NCBI GenBank assembly: GCA_022828595.1
Contig: JAKGHH010000002.1
Coordinates: 38,844,222-38,908,221 of the forward strand
DNA: 64,000 bases
Reading direction: 5' to 3'
DNA from: Nelumbo lutea
Taxonomy: Eukaryota > Streptophyta > Magnoliopsida > Proteales > Nelumbonaceae
How positions within the stretch are numbered: position 1 is the stretch's first letter; each line of letters opens with the position of its first letter. Position numbers and translations under genes: made by a program. Positions 46,389 to 58,011 of this stretch are shown in pieces. The notes under the pieces were generated by a model that did no database searches, was not told the origin of the DNA, and saw only the letters and a list, made by a program, of their open reading frames with translations.

Positions 46389-49300
46389 TTATATATGCTC
46401 ATTTGGTAATGAAGTTCTTGAAGGGTATATATTACTAGTGTTGAGAACAGCCTGTATTTCATGAGCCAGCTCTTTGCTCAACCTGTCAGCATGATTGTCT
46501 TGTCCACCTGCAAAGGTATACACCCGAAAAGCCAACTGAAAAACTCTCCAAAGCATATTAATAGATGCACTAGATTGGTTGCCATTCTTTGATATGGTCT
46601 CTCTATTAGTTGTTGTGTTTGCTTCTCTTCTCTCCTAAAACAATAGATAGATGCTCAGAAAAGAGTAAAGAATTGGTCTTAGTAAAATCAATTAATCATG
46701 CAATATCTGTTCAAGGGACCTACTTGAAGTGCAAAATCCATGCAGCTAGAAGAAACATCCACCATCAGTTCCTTGATTCGGACTAGAATATTGAAGTCAA
46801 AGTGGATATTGTGATCTTGAAATCGCTTAGATTCTTCATCTTTCTCTCTTTCCAATGCATCCACCTCTCCCTTAATCTGTATTTTTACATCTTTAGTTAT
46901 TGATGAAGATTCTGCAATGGGGGAAGATAATCATACATATGAGTGTTTTTCGCTCATTGATGATGAGAATTTACCTTGTTGAAGTAACACTCAACCTTGT
47001 CAAGATATTGACTCAAAGGAGCCACTACCTTCCAGTTTTCTAGATTCACAACAATTGCATTCAACCTTGAATATAGTGTTGCTGCTATCCTTAGCGTCTC
47101 CAATTTCTTTATAGGGAAATCTTTAAATCTTGATAATACCTATATTTAAAGAATTGAGTAATTTGAGACAAAAGTTAAAGTGACCAAAGAACAAAAGTTG
47201 ATGATGGAGAAATGTATCAAAACAACATGCTAGTGTTGAAGTGACCTGAGTTTCATCAGTTAGGTCATCAAGATGAAGCTCCACGTATTGGTGGAATTTA
47301 AGCAGCTCAACCATGTTCTTTGTTTGGAATGAAGTGATTGCAGATTTCATTTCAATGATTGATGTTGCATACTTCTGTACATCTTCTTCAATTTGCTGGA
47401 AGTATGTTGACCTAAGATAATAAGGAATTTAAATGAGAAAAGGGAATGAAAAAATATCTTAGAAATTTAACTCAATTCTTTAATATCTCTATTCACTCAT
47501 TGCAATTTATAATAATTAGTTGCTTATGATTTCATACCTCCTCGTCATCTCTGCTATTGCATCAGCCATTCCCTGTTTACCACCTATAGAACCCTCAATC
47601 TGATTATTTCTCCCTTGAGATGGCTTTCCACCCAAATAAGATCCTTCCATCTTTCCTTTGAGTAGTCGGTACAAATTCCCCATGTGCATTGACCTCTTTA
47701 ACTTGGTATTTGCTTTCTTAAGTTGTAGAGATTTTGTTATATTAAGTGGAGGAGGTGGTGGGGGAGTTACTCCCACTATTAGAGGCATGGATGATGATTG
47801 TGGCATCAACATAGATTCTTTTGATGGAGGGATTGGTGGTGGTTGTGGTGGAGTTACTTTTATATCTAAAGGAGTTATGGGTGGGGCAAACTGGGCTAGG
47901 TTTAGGGCTGTTGATGTTAATGCTAGTGGTGGTTGTGGTAATACATTTTCAAAAGGTGTGGTTAGTGTTGATGGTTGTGTTAATACGTCAGGTTTCAAAG
48001 TAGGTTGGAGTGGTGGTACATACATGGGAGGAGCACTCATTTCATAAGGTGCATCACTTTTGTTGCTTGTTGTTTGACTTGACTAAGGAATTAAGACCTT
48101 TGACATTTCATTTGTGTGTTTACTATCTCCAGTTTCCTTATTGACTCTTGGTATTGGTAATGCTTCAGAATTTGTCTTTGATTCGCAACTCTTCGACTCT
48201 AGTTTATTAGATTTCTTGCTCGTTTGAATCACATGCATTGGAGGGATACTCATTTTTTAAGCGCACTTCTTTGTACTACTTCTAGCCCTATTGCTTGTGT
48301 CACTTGAACAAGACATTTGGACCTTTAGTATTTTGTTTTTGTCTTTGTCATATTCGTGTTCTCTCTCGGCCCTTACTAGTGGTAGTATTTCAGAGTTTGT
48401 ATTTGATCAGCTCGATTCTTCAGATTTTTTTATTGTTTGGATCGTAGGATTAGAATATTAGGTTAGTATATTTGTGACGGTGAGCCTAAGAGGCCAAAGA
48501 AATGGTGGTGAATAAAGAAAAATCAGAAAATTCCCTTATTTTTATAAGGAATGAAATTGTAGTAGTTGATAAAGATAAGGATTTTTATTATTTGTATAAG
48601 ATTAACTCAAGATATCTCCAAAAGTCGAGTCCTCTATAATGTTATCATTCTTCCCTTCTTCTTCATCTATGAAATTGCGCATTTCATTTGCCACCTTAAT
48701 CATATTATCAAGCTTCCTTAACACTCTTTCACCTTCAACACAATGATAAATCAAAAAATAGTTACTATTGGTCCGATGAAGTATTGAGATTTCTAGCTAG
48801 TGTACCAAAGAGAAAAGAAAATTAATGGTGTACCTAATTTATCTGAGTTGATGTTTATGTCATTGTCTTTCTGACATTTGAGTTTGGTCAACCACTCATG
48901 CTTCTTAACCCATGAATCACCAATAGATTTAAGAGCATTATAGAGGAACACCAAACTCTATACAAACAACGTTTATTTTATTAGCTTTTAGTTATGAAGA
49001 ATACATTTATTAAATTATTTTCAATAGACTTTTATGTAACAAATGGTAAACCTGATTTATAGACATTTCATAAGTTTTTCCCATTGGAGTATTGGGTATG
49101 ACTTTAGGATAAAGCTTGTGGAGGTCATATAAAATTCCCATCATCAACTACAAGAAGATACAAAGTAAATAAACAAAATGGAAATAAACTCCATAGAACT
49201 TTAATAGTGCAAATTCTTGTCAAATTTTGAGAAATGGTAAGAGTACCTCATTGATCTGATTGTATTCATTGCAAAGAGGAAGATCAATAATATCTCTAAA

Positions 49301-49964
49301 GGCCAAGATGTTCTTTTGAAGTTCAACCATTAACTGAAAGCTTCTTGTCCATCCACAAACTCTCTTTCATCAAATTCATCATTTCCCTTTGACTCTTGGA
49401 TACATTAATGCCCTTGAATGCCTGCATTAGTAATTTTTTTGGATACATTAACACATTACAAATTACTTGTAAAACATGTTGGTTATTAATAGAGGTATAA
49501 TTGTCCTATAAAGAAATGATACTATATATCAGTTGAATCATTTCCATGAGTAAGAGCATATAGAAATGAGTTGAAATCCTTAAGCATGCATCCTTGCGAA
49601 TTTATTATCAACAACAAAACATTTATACCTTAAATAATAAATCCATGCTTTCAAATGCAATGATAACCACAATGAAATTATTGTGTTCCAATCTTTTTTG
49701 TACCACTTCACGTATAATTGGTTTTCTTTCTCTGAAGGTACAATTTTATAATGAATAATAATAATAATGATCTTATATAAGAGTTAAAAATGTGGTTCAA
49801 AATTTCTAAGTAGTTGCTCAGATAAAATATTTTGAACTTAATTGCCTTCAATTCAAACATAAAATGAGAAAGAAAAAAGAATCATATGAAAGTGACCCTA
49901 CCTCGAAAGCGCCCAACTTACGGTGAAATAAAAGTGGTTTTGAGTTTTGCACTCTCAATGCCAT
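46389..49964 (-). CDS. Proline-rich, coiled-coil protein of the At1g61080 type; possibly a pseudogene
   Basis: The C-terminal exons on the minus strand are clean and in phase: the Pro-rich exon ending at 47538, then 47246-47411, 46975-47139, 46724-46876 and 46389-46634 (stop TAA). They contain KLKRSMHMGNLYRLLKGK, GGKQGMADAIAEMTRR, YFQQIEEDVQKYA, HNIHFDFNILVRIKE and MLWRVFQLAFRVYTFAGG. These are the conserved C-terminal blocks of a plant family often labelled hydroxyproline-rich glycoprotein (At1g61080). N-terminal exons are 49897-49964 (start MALRVQNSKP), 49629-49731, 49247-49421, 49052-49147, 48834-48957 and 48732 onward. One frameshift lies near 49342 in the third exon. Stops at about 48083 and 48260 interrupt the stretch before the Pro-rich exon unless it is intronic. 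The molecular role is unknown; the PPPPP tracts suggest profilin or SH3 contacts. Confidence 0.62.
48060..48440 (-). repeat. Two diverged copies of a ~70-codon unit with stops
   Basis: On the minus strand, IQTIKKSEESS…NSEILPLVRAE (about 48390-48440) and IQTSKKSNKLES…NSEALPIPRVN (about 48140-48220) are related. Each is followed by a Ser/Thr/Asn-rich part and a '[K/E]MS[I/A]PPM' motif. TGA, TAA and TAG codons interrupt the frame. Confidence 0.55.
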
Positions 49965-50652
49965 TTGTATTTTCTGAAATTATATTTCTAAAGAGATTGT
50001 TGGGGGACTAGTATTGCTTTTATAATTGTTTTCTAAATGCCCTACCAGTTTAACTCTGAAGTTGATGTAAGTGGTTGAGCGAAAGAAATTGTTTAAAGAG
50101 AAGGGATATTGAGCAAAGCAAATGAACGCTCAGAATTAAAACAATATTTGCAAAAAGAAATGAATATGTTCTGCATTGTGTTGGGTTTTATTGCTTGAAA
50201 TTGAAGAAGGATTTTAAGGTGAGAATTGATTACAAGATAAGAACGCGTCAATAGCTTTATTTAGGAGGTCTCTCCACATAATCCTACCTATTACCAAGAT
50301 CTTATTTGGTGAACTTAGCTTAAACGGTTTTGTTTTGTTCTTTATGTGGTCATAGCAACTAATAGATCCCTAATTATCGCCCTTCAAAGGAGAAAAATAT
50401 GTAGTTATGCTAAATATGTAATTCTAACATATGATATTCCATTTTTTATTAATATTGTAGGTCGTATTGGCCCATAGGCAATGAAAAGAATTAAAAATTT
50501 AATCTATTTACTATTATTAAGGACTAATTGTATTCTTAATTAATATAACTAACAACATGATAGTTACTTTTGTAAATTAATAACAACATGATAATCATAT
50601 ATGCCTATCGAAATTGAATTTGTTTATTTAGTATCAATTTCCTAAATAGGGA
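49965..50652. other. Upstream side of the At1g61080-like gene
   Basis: AT-rich, with no ORF or bounded repeat. It probably holds the promoter of the minus-strand gene; I could not pick out a convincing TATA box. Confidence 0.35.
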
Positions 50653-51805
50653 GTGTTGGAGGAAAATATCAAATTGATGCTTCCCTCAACTATACATTTG
50701 AAGAAACAATCAAAATGGCTTGGCACTTAGTTAGCATCCTACGCGACAATGTAGATATATATATATTCTAGTGCATTTGCAAGAGGATGGACTTGTTTAT
50801 TGCCACGATATTATCAAAGATTAACTGGGCCATTCACCGAGAGACGACTATGGCCATTTCCTCCTTGAAAGAATCACGGTTTCTTATTAGAACACTAGTG
50901 AAAATTGGACTATGGTACAAGAATGCAATCATGGAAACATGTAAACAAAAAGAGACGATGGTCCCCACCCTATCAAATTAACCTAGGCATTTAAAAAAAC
51001 TTACTTAGGAAGATTCTAGAATCTTTCATTCCATGCATGTATAAGCCATTCTCTCCTATAAATAGAGGTCTTTCTGATAGGAGAGGGGATCATTCCTTCT
51101 CCTTAAGTTTCCCTAATCGAACCCTAACCTCTCTTCATTATCATTTTCATTTCCTTCTCAACTTTAGAGCCAAAACAACCATTACTACTGCCTTACGTTA
51201 AGAATCTATTATTTCTATCTTGAAAAGAAGATGCCGCAAAGAAAAGATCTGGTTAGGAAAGAGATTTCACACAACCTTTACTAGAAGAGAAATCTCACTA
51301 TAGTCACCTATATAATCACCTCCTGAGCAGGTAGAAGATGACATGTTTCACAACCATTTAGTCAATCTTGCTAGTAAAGGCTATGGGATGGAAGGACTCC
51401 ATGAAAAGTTGGAAGATTTGTAGCACCAGAAGTTTGCCAAGATCAAGAAAAAGCAAGACCAACTCTTTGACTGGTTAAAAGAAAGTTTTCAATGTTGCCC
51501 AAAATAGCAACTATAGGAGAACCCTCTTCCATAACAAAAGCATCTATCCACTAGTAGTTTGATTCAGAGATGAATGTCACACCACATCTTTAGTGAGAGT
51601 AAAAATAACAGTTGCCGATTGAGCTGGCTTAGTGATAGCTGCAATTTCCACCTCGACATCCCATGTTCCAGATGTAGGAATCTTAGATCCAGTTCTCATG
51701 GTGGGAGAAAAGTAATGCAAAAAGATCCAGCAGCTATCTAAAGAAGAGACAGTAGGTTATTTGTAGTTTATTATTGGAGGTTTCACCACTAAATCATATT
51801 AGGTC

Positions 51806-52060
51806 TTGTACAAGGAACCTTATCCTCTAGACTATTTTCCACTTTCTACTTGGAAACAATACAATGGAACAACTAGGAATGCTCGAAAGCATGTAAGAAA
51901 GTTTGTGGACATACTTGGACCATATGCCATTAACGGAGCTCTAAAGGTAAAGGAGTCTTCCAATACTCTGATTGGTTTCTCTTACACTTGGTTTGTCAAC
52001 TTTGTGCCGAAAAACTTCCAAAACCAGGACAAGTTGGTAGAAAGGTTCTTGGAAAAGTGA
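51806..52060 (+). pseudogene. Retrotransposon gag fragment
   Basis: 84 codons with the plant gypsy gag pattern 'KPYP..FD..P.P..YK…HV..F….G.YA….L..K.F..SL.G.A.TWY..L.P'. It ends in a stop after VERFLEK where the full protein would continue into '..F'. Upstream and downstream frames are broken. Confidence 0.6.
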
Positions 52061-52109
52061 TTTGTCATGGAGACAACTAACTATTGTAAATTTGAGAAAC
52101 ATGAGACAA

Positions 52110-52245
52110 CGACGAAGGTGACACTTTATGAAAGACTATTCCATGAGACAAGTTGGTAGAAAGGTTCACTTCCTCGAGGTTTCTGTATTTTACCCTAAAA
52201 GATAAAAGAAAAGGTGACACATTCTGAAAGACTATTCCATGACAA
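52110..52245 (+). repeat. Direct repeat 100 bp apart in the gag remnant
   Basis: AAGGTGACACTTTATGAAAG and its continuation to CTATTCCATGA at about 52115 recurs with two changes at about 52215. GACAAGTTGGTAGAAAGGTTC at 52147 also repeats 52029. This indicates local shuffling. Confidence 0.65.
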
Positions 52246-52250
52246 ACTTT

Positions 52251-54086
52251 AATAATATTGTCTATAAAACACTAATAGCTTTTTCTTCCTTTAGCAGAGA
52301 ATGAAGGAAATAAAAATCAGAACTCCAAATAGAGATTGGTACAAATCTATCACTCCATAAATGCCTGTCTCCATACATGAAAACACTGCTACAGAAAACT
52401 CTCAAGGGATTTGTGAAGCATATGGAATCTTGACCGGCCAATGAGTATTGAAAAAATGGGAGGTCAAAGTATCTATTTTTATTCTTTCTTTTAAATTTTT
52501 GGTTTTAAAAAAATGAGATATTAAAAAAAATGCAAAGGGTCCTATTAAATGACTCGCACATGTGACTTAGGATACCACGTGAAGTGTGACGTGTTTCAAT
52601 ATAATTGGAAGTACACCCCAGCACACACATAACCAAGTGCAGGAAATCCGACTTCAAAGATAGAGTGCTTTCCACCACTACACTCACTGGTCACTTTCTC
52701 TACATTCTCTACATCAATAACACTTCTATAGTCAGTTGCAGACACTGCTAGTGTTGGGACCGTTTTCTTCAACATCATGTTTTGATCATCATTCTCTATA
52801 GACGAAGGCACCCCATCCCCACCCTTCAATATGGGGTTCTTCATCTATAATCATGTGGTCTGACTTGTAATCACTGACCGTGACAATGTTATTCCATTGA
52901 ATTATCGAAGAAGAGTGGGACAACAACAACGCATCTATCTCAAAGGTAGCACTTTCCCTCCCAACTCGATCGAACCAGTGCCAAAAATATACAATTTACA
53001 GCTATCAGTGAAAGATCCAAAATTAAAGAATCCATGCATATTGATATTTTTCATATCCCACAAATCCAACTTCGCCCTAACAATTATATGATTGATAGTG
53101 TTTGAATTCTATTCTAATCTCAATTCTTGTTATAAATGGCCACTCTATTTTTTTTTTTTTTTTTCAGGTTGATATTATACACTTATTTCTTTTTGGTATG
53201 AACATGTTTTCAAAACAGGGACGTATGAATTTTATTTGAAATGTACCTATTTTCACAATTTCATTTAAGTGGGATTCGGTTGTAGGTGAAAATTCATACA
53301 TATTGAACTATCTTCTTCTGCCCTATTTCATCGTATTCATTTAATTATTTTTTAAGTTGGGTTTCTCTTCCAGACCGGTATCATTATAATTTACATGGGT
53401 TTCTCTTCCTGCCTATGATCCCTTCTCATACGATCACTCAACTGATTTTCCTAGTGTTTACATTTTCTTTTTTTTAATTCGTTCAGGGACCCAACAGCTC
53501 CCTTTGGCATTTCAAGTTGTTAAAATCAACACTCATCGTTGGCCTACGTACAGTTGGGTAAAGAATGCATAATACATTTTTTCACTTCAACCCTACAGTG
53601 GCTATTCTCAGTTAACACTTCATTGTTCTCTATCGTCTTGGTGTTGGACTAATTCTAAATTTTTACAGCATCCAGCTTTCAATATTTTTACACCTTTGAT
53701 GTTCATAGCTTAGCATGAGTATCATAAAAAAACAAGAAAAAAGAAAGCTGTTGTCTGTTGATTTGAAAAATAGGATGAAGAAAGAATACGCTTTTTTTCC
53801 TTTCAAAAATCCAATCTTTCTTATAAATAAATGCTTCTTCTGGTTTCCTAAAGCAAAAGGGGCAGCATTAGGTTTAAGAAAATATTTAGCGGCATGTGAG
53901 GTTACAAACAAACGGATCTTAACGGATTCCTGGGCCAGGGGAGTATTTTGTCCAATAATGTCATCCAACAGGGGAGCTATTAGTCCATTTTAAAACAACA
54001 AGGGAATACGCTATTAGTCTTTTACCCTCATTTTAAAGCAACACAGATACGTGGCTATAAATTTATAATGGTGCATAATATGATCT
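52251..54086. other. Spacer, one unplaced ORF
   Basis: A minus ORF at 52596-52844 (82 codons, starting MKNPILKGGDGVPSS) has ordinary amino-acid composition but no motif I recognise. T-rich runs lie at 53149-53164. No bounded repeats were seen. Confidence 0.35.
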
Positions 54087-54089
54087 ATA

Positions 54090-54352
54090 GGTTGTGTTTG
54101 GTTGTAATATAAATAAATTTGTATTGATGCAAAGTTATAAGTGTAAATAATTTGTGTGTAAATTCTGATTTATTTTCGTTTCAAATTTTACCTTATTTTC
54201 TTTGATTGTAGTATAAATACAATAAAATAAGATATGAATTAGAATAAACCAAAACCCAGAACAATATCAAACCAAAATTTGCATTATTTTCATTTGCACT
54301 CTCATACATTTATACTAGTGCAAATAATTTTGTGTTGCAACCAAACGCAGCC
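54090..54352. mobile_element. Harbinger-like MITE downstream of the glycine-rich gene
   Basis: Ends GGTTGTGTTTGGTTGTAA and, inverted, GGCTGCGTTTGGTTGCAA match at 15 of 18 bases. A 3-bp ATA flanks each side (54087-54089 and 54353-54355). Length is 263 bp. Confidence 0.7.
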
Positions 54353-54490
54353 ATAGCTACGTAAATAAATGCCACTAATTTATGTGTGTATCCATTTCAC
54401 GTAGTGTGTGATTATTTTGTTTAATGGCCTATGAAACAAAATAAAAAGGTAATCCATTGATTAAATGGGGACATGTAGTAAGAAATGTCC

Positions 54491-54496
54491 TTTATT
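54491..54496 (-). terminator. Polyadenylation signal of the glycine-rich gene
   Basis: AATAAA on the minus strand, about 38 nt after the stop codon. Confidence 0.6.
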
Positions 54497-54533
54497 CATA
54501 TACAACTGATAAGGCAATTGGTAGGGTATATAT

Positions 54534-54884
54534 CTAATTATGCCCACCACCAGAACCATATCCAGATCCATAACCAGAGCCTTCACCTTGTCCTGAACCA
54601 GACCCAGAACCATATCCCTGGCCACTGCCTTGACCCGAGCCATGACCAGAGCCTGAACCTGCGCCAGAACCAGCATACGACCCAGCACCAGAGCCAACAT
54701 AAGACCCTGCACCACCTCCACCAGAACCAGACCCAGATGCGGAGCCACTACCACCACCTAGACCAAGCCCAAGGCCAAGTCCCAGGCCAATTCCAAGACC
54801 CAAGTCTTTTCTTTCTGGACGGCTTTCACAAGAAAAGGCTAGTGAAAGCACAAGAAGGCACAGAGACAAGGCTTTGAAGGACAT
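54534..54884 (-). CDS. Secreted glycine-rich protein (cell-wall type)
   Basis: A single-exon ORF of 116 codons. Residues 1-21 form a signal peptide (MSFKALSLCLLVLSLAFSCES) with a basic start and Leu-rich core. A short charged RPERKD linker follows, then (GL)n repeats, then GSGSGSG, GSYxGSGAGS and GYGSGSGSGQG blocks to the end (GGHN). This is the plan of plant class I-like glycine-rich proteins, which are exported and thought to sit in the wall. A TATA run lies about 75-100 bp upstream of the ATG and a polyadenylation signal about 40 bp past the stop. Codon use is Gly-GGT/GGA/GGC mixed. Intact and probably expressed; the exact wall role is unknown. Confidence 0.85.
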   Translation of the reverse strand: MSFKALSLCLLVLSLAFSCESRPERKDLGLGIGLGLGLGLGLGGGSGSASGSGSGGGGAGSYVGSGAGSYAGSGAGSGSGHGSGQGSGQGYGSGSGSGQGEGSGYGSGYGSGGGHN

Positions 54885-54958
54885 CCTTTGCTCTATTCTT
54901 CTCTCTTCAATTCTGAGCTATATGGACATTGATTCAATCAATCAATGTATATGAGTGT

Positions 54959-54984
54959 TATATATATATATATATATATATATA
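54959..54984 (-). promoter_or_regulatory. (TA)n run, probable TATA region
   Basis: An alternating TA tract of about 26 bp lies 75-100 bp upstream of the glycine-rich ORF start. It is both a microsatellite and a plausible TATA box. Confidence 0.45.
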
Positions 54985-55536
54985 GTTGAGCACTGTCCCC
55001 ATTTCATCTAATGTCTTGGCAGCAGTGTGAAATCCAATTCAATTGGGTTGCAGGCTTGCAGAAGGGACAAAGCTTTGGTTGTTTTGCTTGAATTTGAAAG
55101 AATGGCAACTTAGGTTTGTGGCTGTGGATGTGCATTTGTGCACAAAAAAGTAGAGTGAGTGGAACTGCCACAATCCTTGCATATATATGGCTTTTAATAA
55201 TTTCTATCAATGAAAATGAAATGATGCCTGCCACCTCCGCCATCACTACCAAAACGACCTAACATCCGCATGCCCAACCCCAGGGCTGTGGTCAGTTAAT
55301 TTTTTGGCCACTCTCATGACTCTGTTAAATGTGGAAAATATGTTTGTTTGATGATCACTTCAAATCCGGATTCAACTGCCATGTCAGCAAACACCCGTTA
55401 ATATTGGTTTTGTGAATGTATTGGAATCAAATATATAAGACATATAGAAAACAATAAATTAATACATTATTTATAACATGAATTATTGGTTATTAGTATA
55501 AAAGAGTACATTATAGGCTGCCACCATGTACAAAAA

Positions 55537-55634
55537 GGCTCGGTTTCGAGGGAGTATAAATATAAATATGTAGAGTGTAAAGCCTTGTATTTTATATTAT
55601 TTTGTATATATTTGTATTTATTCTAAACTGAGCC
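55537..55634. mobile_element. Very short Harbinger-like MITE
   Basis: GGCTCGGTTTCGA and, inverted, GGCTCAGTTTAGA pair over 13 bases with two mismatches. A TAA lies on the right and AAA on the left. It directly abuts the next MITE, sharing the TAA. Confidence 0.45.
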
Positions 55635-55637
55635 TAA

Positions 55638-56005
55638 GGCTGTATTTGGAAATAATGCAAAGGGAGTGTAAATTTGCACTCTGGTTCATTTTTACTTGTG
55701 TTTGACAACATTATATTTATACATTGACAAATGACAAACCAATTCATATTTACATTGATAATAAGATGTAAAAGTACATCAATAAAAAAGAAGTAAATTT
55801 GCATTCAAGTGGGTTTTTGATAAAAAAAAAAAAAAACATATGCTTTATTGGAACTCATATTTGCATCCATTACAGTTAAAAGCCTGTTTGGTAAGAAGGT
55901 AAATTTTTCGGTGCAAAACTAACCCAACTTTTCAATTTATATGAACCATTTTACACTCTACAAATTTGCATTTAACACTTATTTGCATCATTTCCAAACA
56001 CAGCC
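55638..56005. mobile_element. Harbinger MITE
   Basis: Ends GGCTGTATTTGGAAATAATGCAAA and, inverted, GGCTGTGTTTGGAAATGATGCAAA are almost identical. TAA target duplications lie at 55635-55637 and 56006-56008. It has no ORF. Confidence 0.9.
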
Positions 56006-56008
56006 TAA

Positions 56009-56425
56009 GGGGTAATGGCACTTAGCCCTTTTGTGACAAAGACCCCCCCCCCCCAAACTTATGAATTTCAGCACCATTCCCCTAAAGTTGTCATTCTATC
56101 ATTCAACTTCATTGAATATTTCATTAAACATTTTAAAACACCAAATTAACACTTATTTCATGAGTTTTGACTCAGTATTTTTCTTTCAATAAAGCTCTCT
56201 TGAGAATGCTTTAACAATGATTTGTACTTTAAAATGGTTAGTTTCATCATTTGAATATTTGTAGTTGTGAATTCAATCTTGAATATATAGGCAATTTAAT
56301 ATTGATTTTACTTTTATTGTCAATCCCATAAGTGTGCCGGGGCCAAAGTGCTGGAAGGGGACCTTTGTTGAAAAGCAAAGTTTTGGGGGGGCTTAGTTAC
56401 CGTAGAGGGTGGCTAACTGCAATAA
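56009..56425. mobile_element. Inverted-repeat element with C/G runs
   Basis: GGGTAATGGCACTTAGCCC…ACCCCCCCCCCCCAAACTT at the left pairs, inverted, with GGTTATTGCAGTTAGCC…GCCCCCCCAAAACTT at the right. A C12 run lies at 56043-56054. It resembles long-arm Mutator-like MITEs. No target duplication was found, perhaps because the adjoining Harbinger MITE landed at its edge. Confidence 0.5.
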
Positions 56426-56689
56426 CCTATGTCAGCTTATAGATGGGTACATTACAGTTATGACTTATCCAATTGAAGCCCCACAAATCTCAGTCAACTG
56501 AATCTTAATACGTATGCTACAAAAGTTTTTTACAAATTAATGAAAATATTAACCCATTAATATTTTATATTGTATTAATTAGTAATTATCATTTGAAGAA
56601 AATTATACAAATTTAATAATAAAATGTATTGGATGGAGATGGACAAGAATGATTGATCGGTAAGTCTATGGACACAAACGCTAGGGGTG

Positions 56690-56850
56690 GCAAATGAGTG
56701 GATTGGGTTGGGTTGAGTGAGGATTGATATGAATTCAACCCACCCATATTGACCTGCTGACCCATTTGCCACCCATATTTATTGGGTGTTATCATAATTT
56801 ATCTTGACCGTGACCCACTCTAACCCACTCATATAACCCGTTAACCTAAT
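56690..56850. mobile_element. Fragment of a hAT MITE
   Basis: TAGGGGTGGCAAATGAGTGGATTGGGTTGGG opens at 56690. The complementary CCCATTTGCCACCC lies only 70 bp later, then AACCCACTC motifs continue. The true right end could not be fixed. Confidence 0.4.
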
Positions 56851-58011
56851 AAATATTAAGAAAATACAAATATTTTAGTTAAACAAAAATTCAGATATTA
56901 ATAAAATTACTGAAAAACACCAATATAAATAGAAAACACAAAAATTGCAAAAAAAAAATAATAATAACACAAAAAATTGATATAAATTTGCAGGGAAAAA
57001 ACCTAATTTATAAAAAATATCAAGGAAAATAATTATGGGTTTTAAAAAGTAGAAACTGCATAAAACATGTAAGTTGACAAATTTTCAAAATAACTATATA
57101 TTTCAACCTAGAAATTATAGAAAAACAAAAAAAATAAAATTCGAAAATATTCTTCAAATAAGAAAACAAAAATGTACAAAACATAGAAAAATATAAAGGA
57201 AAATTACAAAAAATAAAAATTAACATAAATATAAGAACATGCGTAAATTGCAGAAAAATATAAAAATTACAAAAAATAGAAATTAAAAATCAACAAAATT
57301 TATAGACAAAACACAAAATTTGGCTGTCGAACCCAATCGCTGCAAATGGTAGGAAAAAAAAAAAGGGAAAGACCATACAACCAGAGATCTACTCTCTCCT
57401 GCTGAGTGCTGATGGTGAATAATAAAAACATGTTATGAAAGTTGGTCACCAGTAGAGCTATTCAAACCTTAGTATGTCAGTCACCAACCGCTGCGGTGTC
57501 TCCCTACTCTCTCCTTCCGTTGGTGGTGCAGAAGAAAAACACGTTAGGGATGTTGCCAGTGGAGCTATTCAAACCTCAGTCTGTCAATTGAGAACTTAGA
57601 ATCAATTTCTGTACTTGTATGATTTTATTCGTAGGAAGATGTTCTCAATGCACAAATTTAAGTGGCTGAATATGGTATGATCACCACTCAGGATTTTCTA
57701 CTCACTTTTCCTACCCATTCTCTACCCGCCATGAATTTGAGCCACACATTTCTTTTATGAATTGAGAGATGTATGACTCCAATTCACTGCAGGTAGAAAG
57801 TGGATAGGAAAAGTGAGTAGGAAATCTGGGCTCTATGATCACGGTCTTATAAGGACCGAATCCGATCTCGTTAATTGCCAGCTGCTGCTGCATCTCCCTA
57901 TTCTTTCATTCCATCCTTTGATCTATCTCCTATGTTATTGGAACCTCAATGTTATGACAGAATGGGTACCCTTGACCCAACCCACCCCAATCCTTTTCAC
58001 TTGATCCTTGA
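56851..58011. other. AT-rich spacer, nothing assigned
   Basis: Very A-rich between 56880 and 57300. A short direct repeat (GTTGGTCACCAGTAGAGCTATTCAAACCT-like) at about 57440 and 57550 is the only structure seen. Confidence 0.4.

Larger units (their letters stand above)
50653..52250 (+). mobile_element. Gypsy-type LTR and gag remnant
   Basis: TGTTGGAGGAAAATATC at 50653 looks like an LTR start. TCCTATAAATAGAGG at about 51054 is a TATA box about 130 bp before a possible LTR end near 51180. The gag frame at 51806-52060 has EPYPLDYFPLSTWKQYNG, HVRKFVDILGPYA and a SFTW-like FSYTWFVNF block, matching plant Ty3/gypsy gag proteins. No pol or second LTR is seen. Confidence 0.55.

Noticed and set aside
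47658..48047. Plus-strand glycine-rich ORF
   Set aside because: It is the reverse of the Pro-rich exon of the minus-strand gene, which has conserved blocks and clean splice sites.
54461..54877. Val/Leu-rich and His/Gln-rich ORFs over the glycine-rich gene
   Set aside because: Shadows of the Gly/Ser repeat in other frames; they lack the signal-peptide start.
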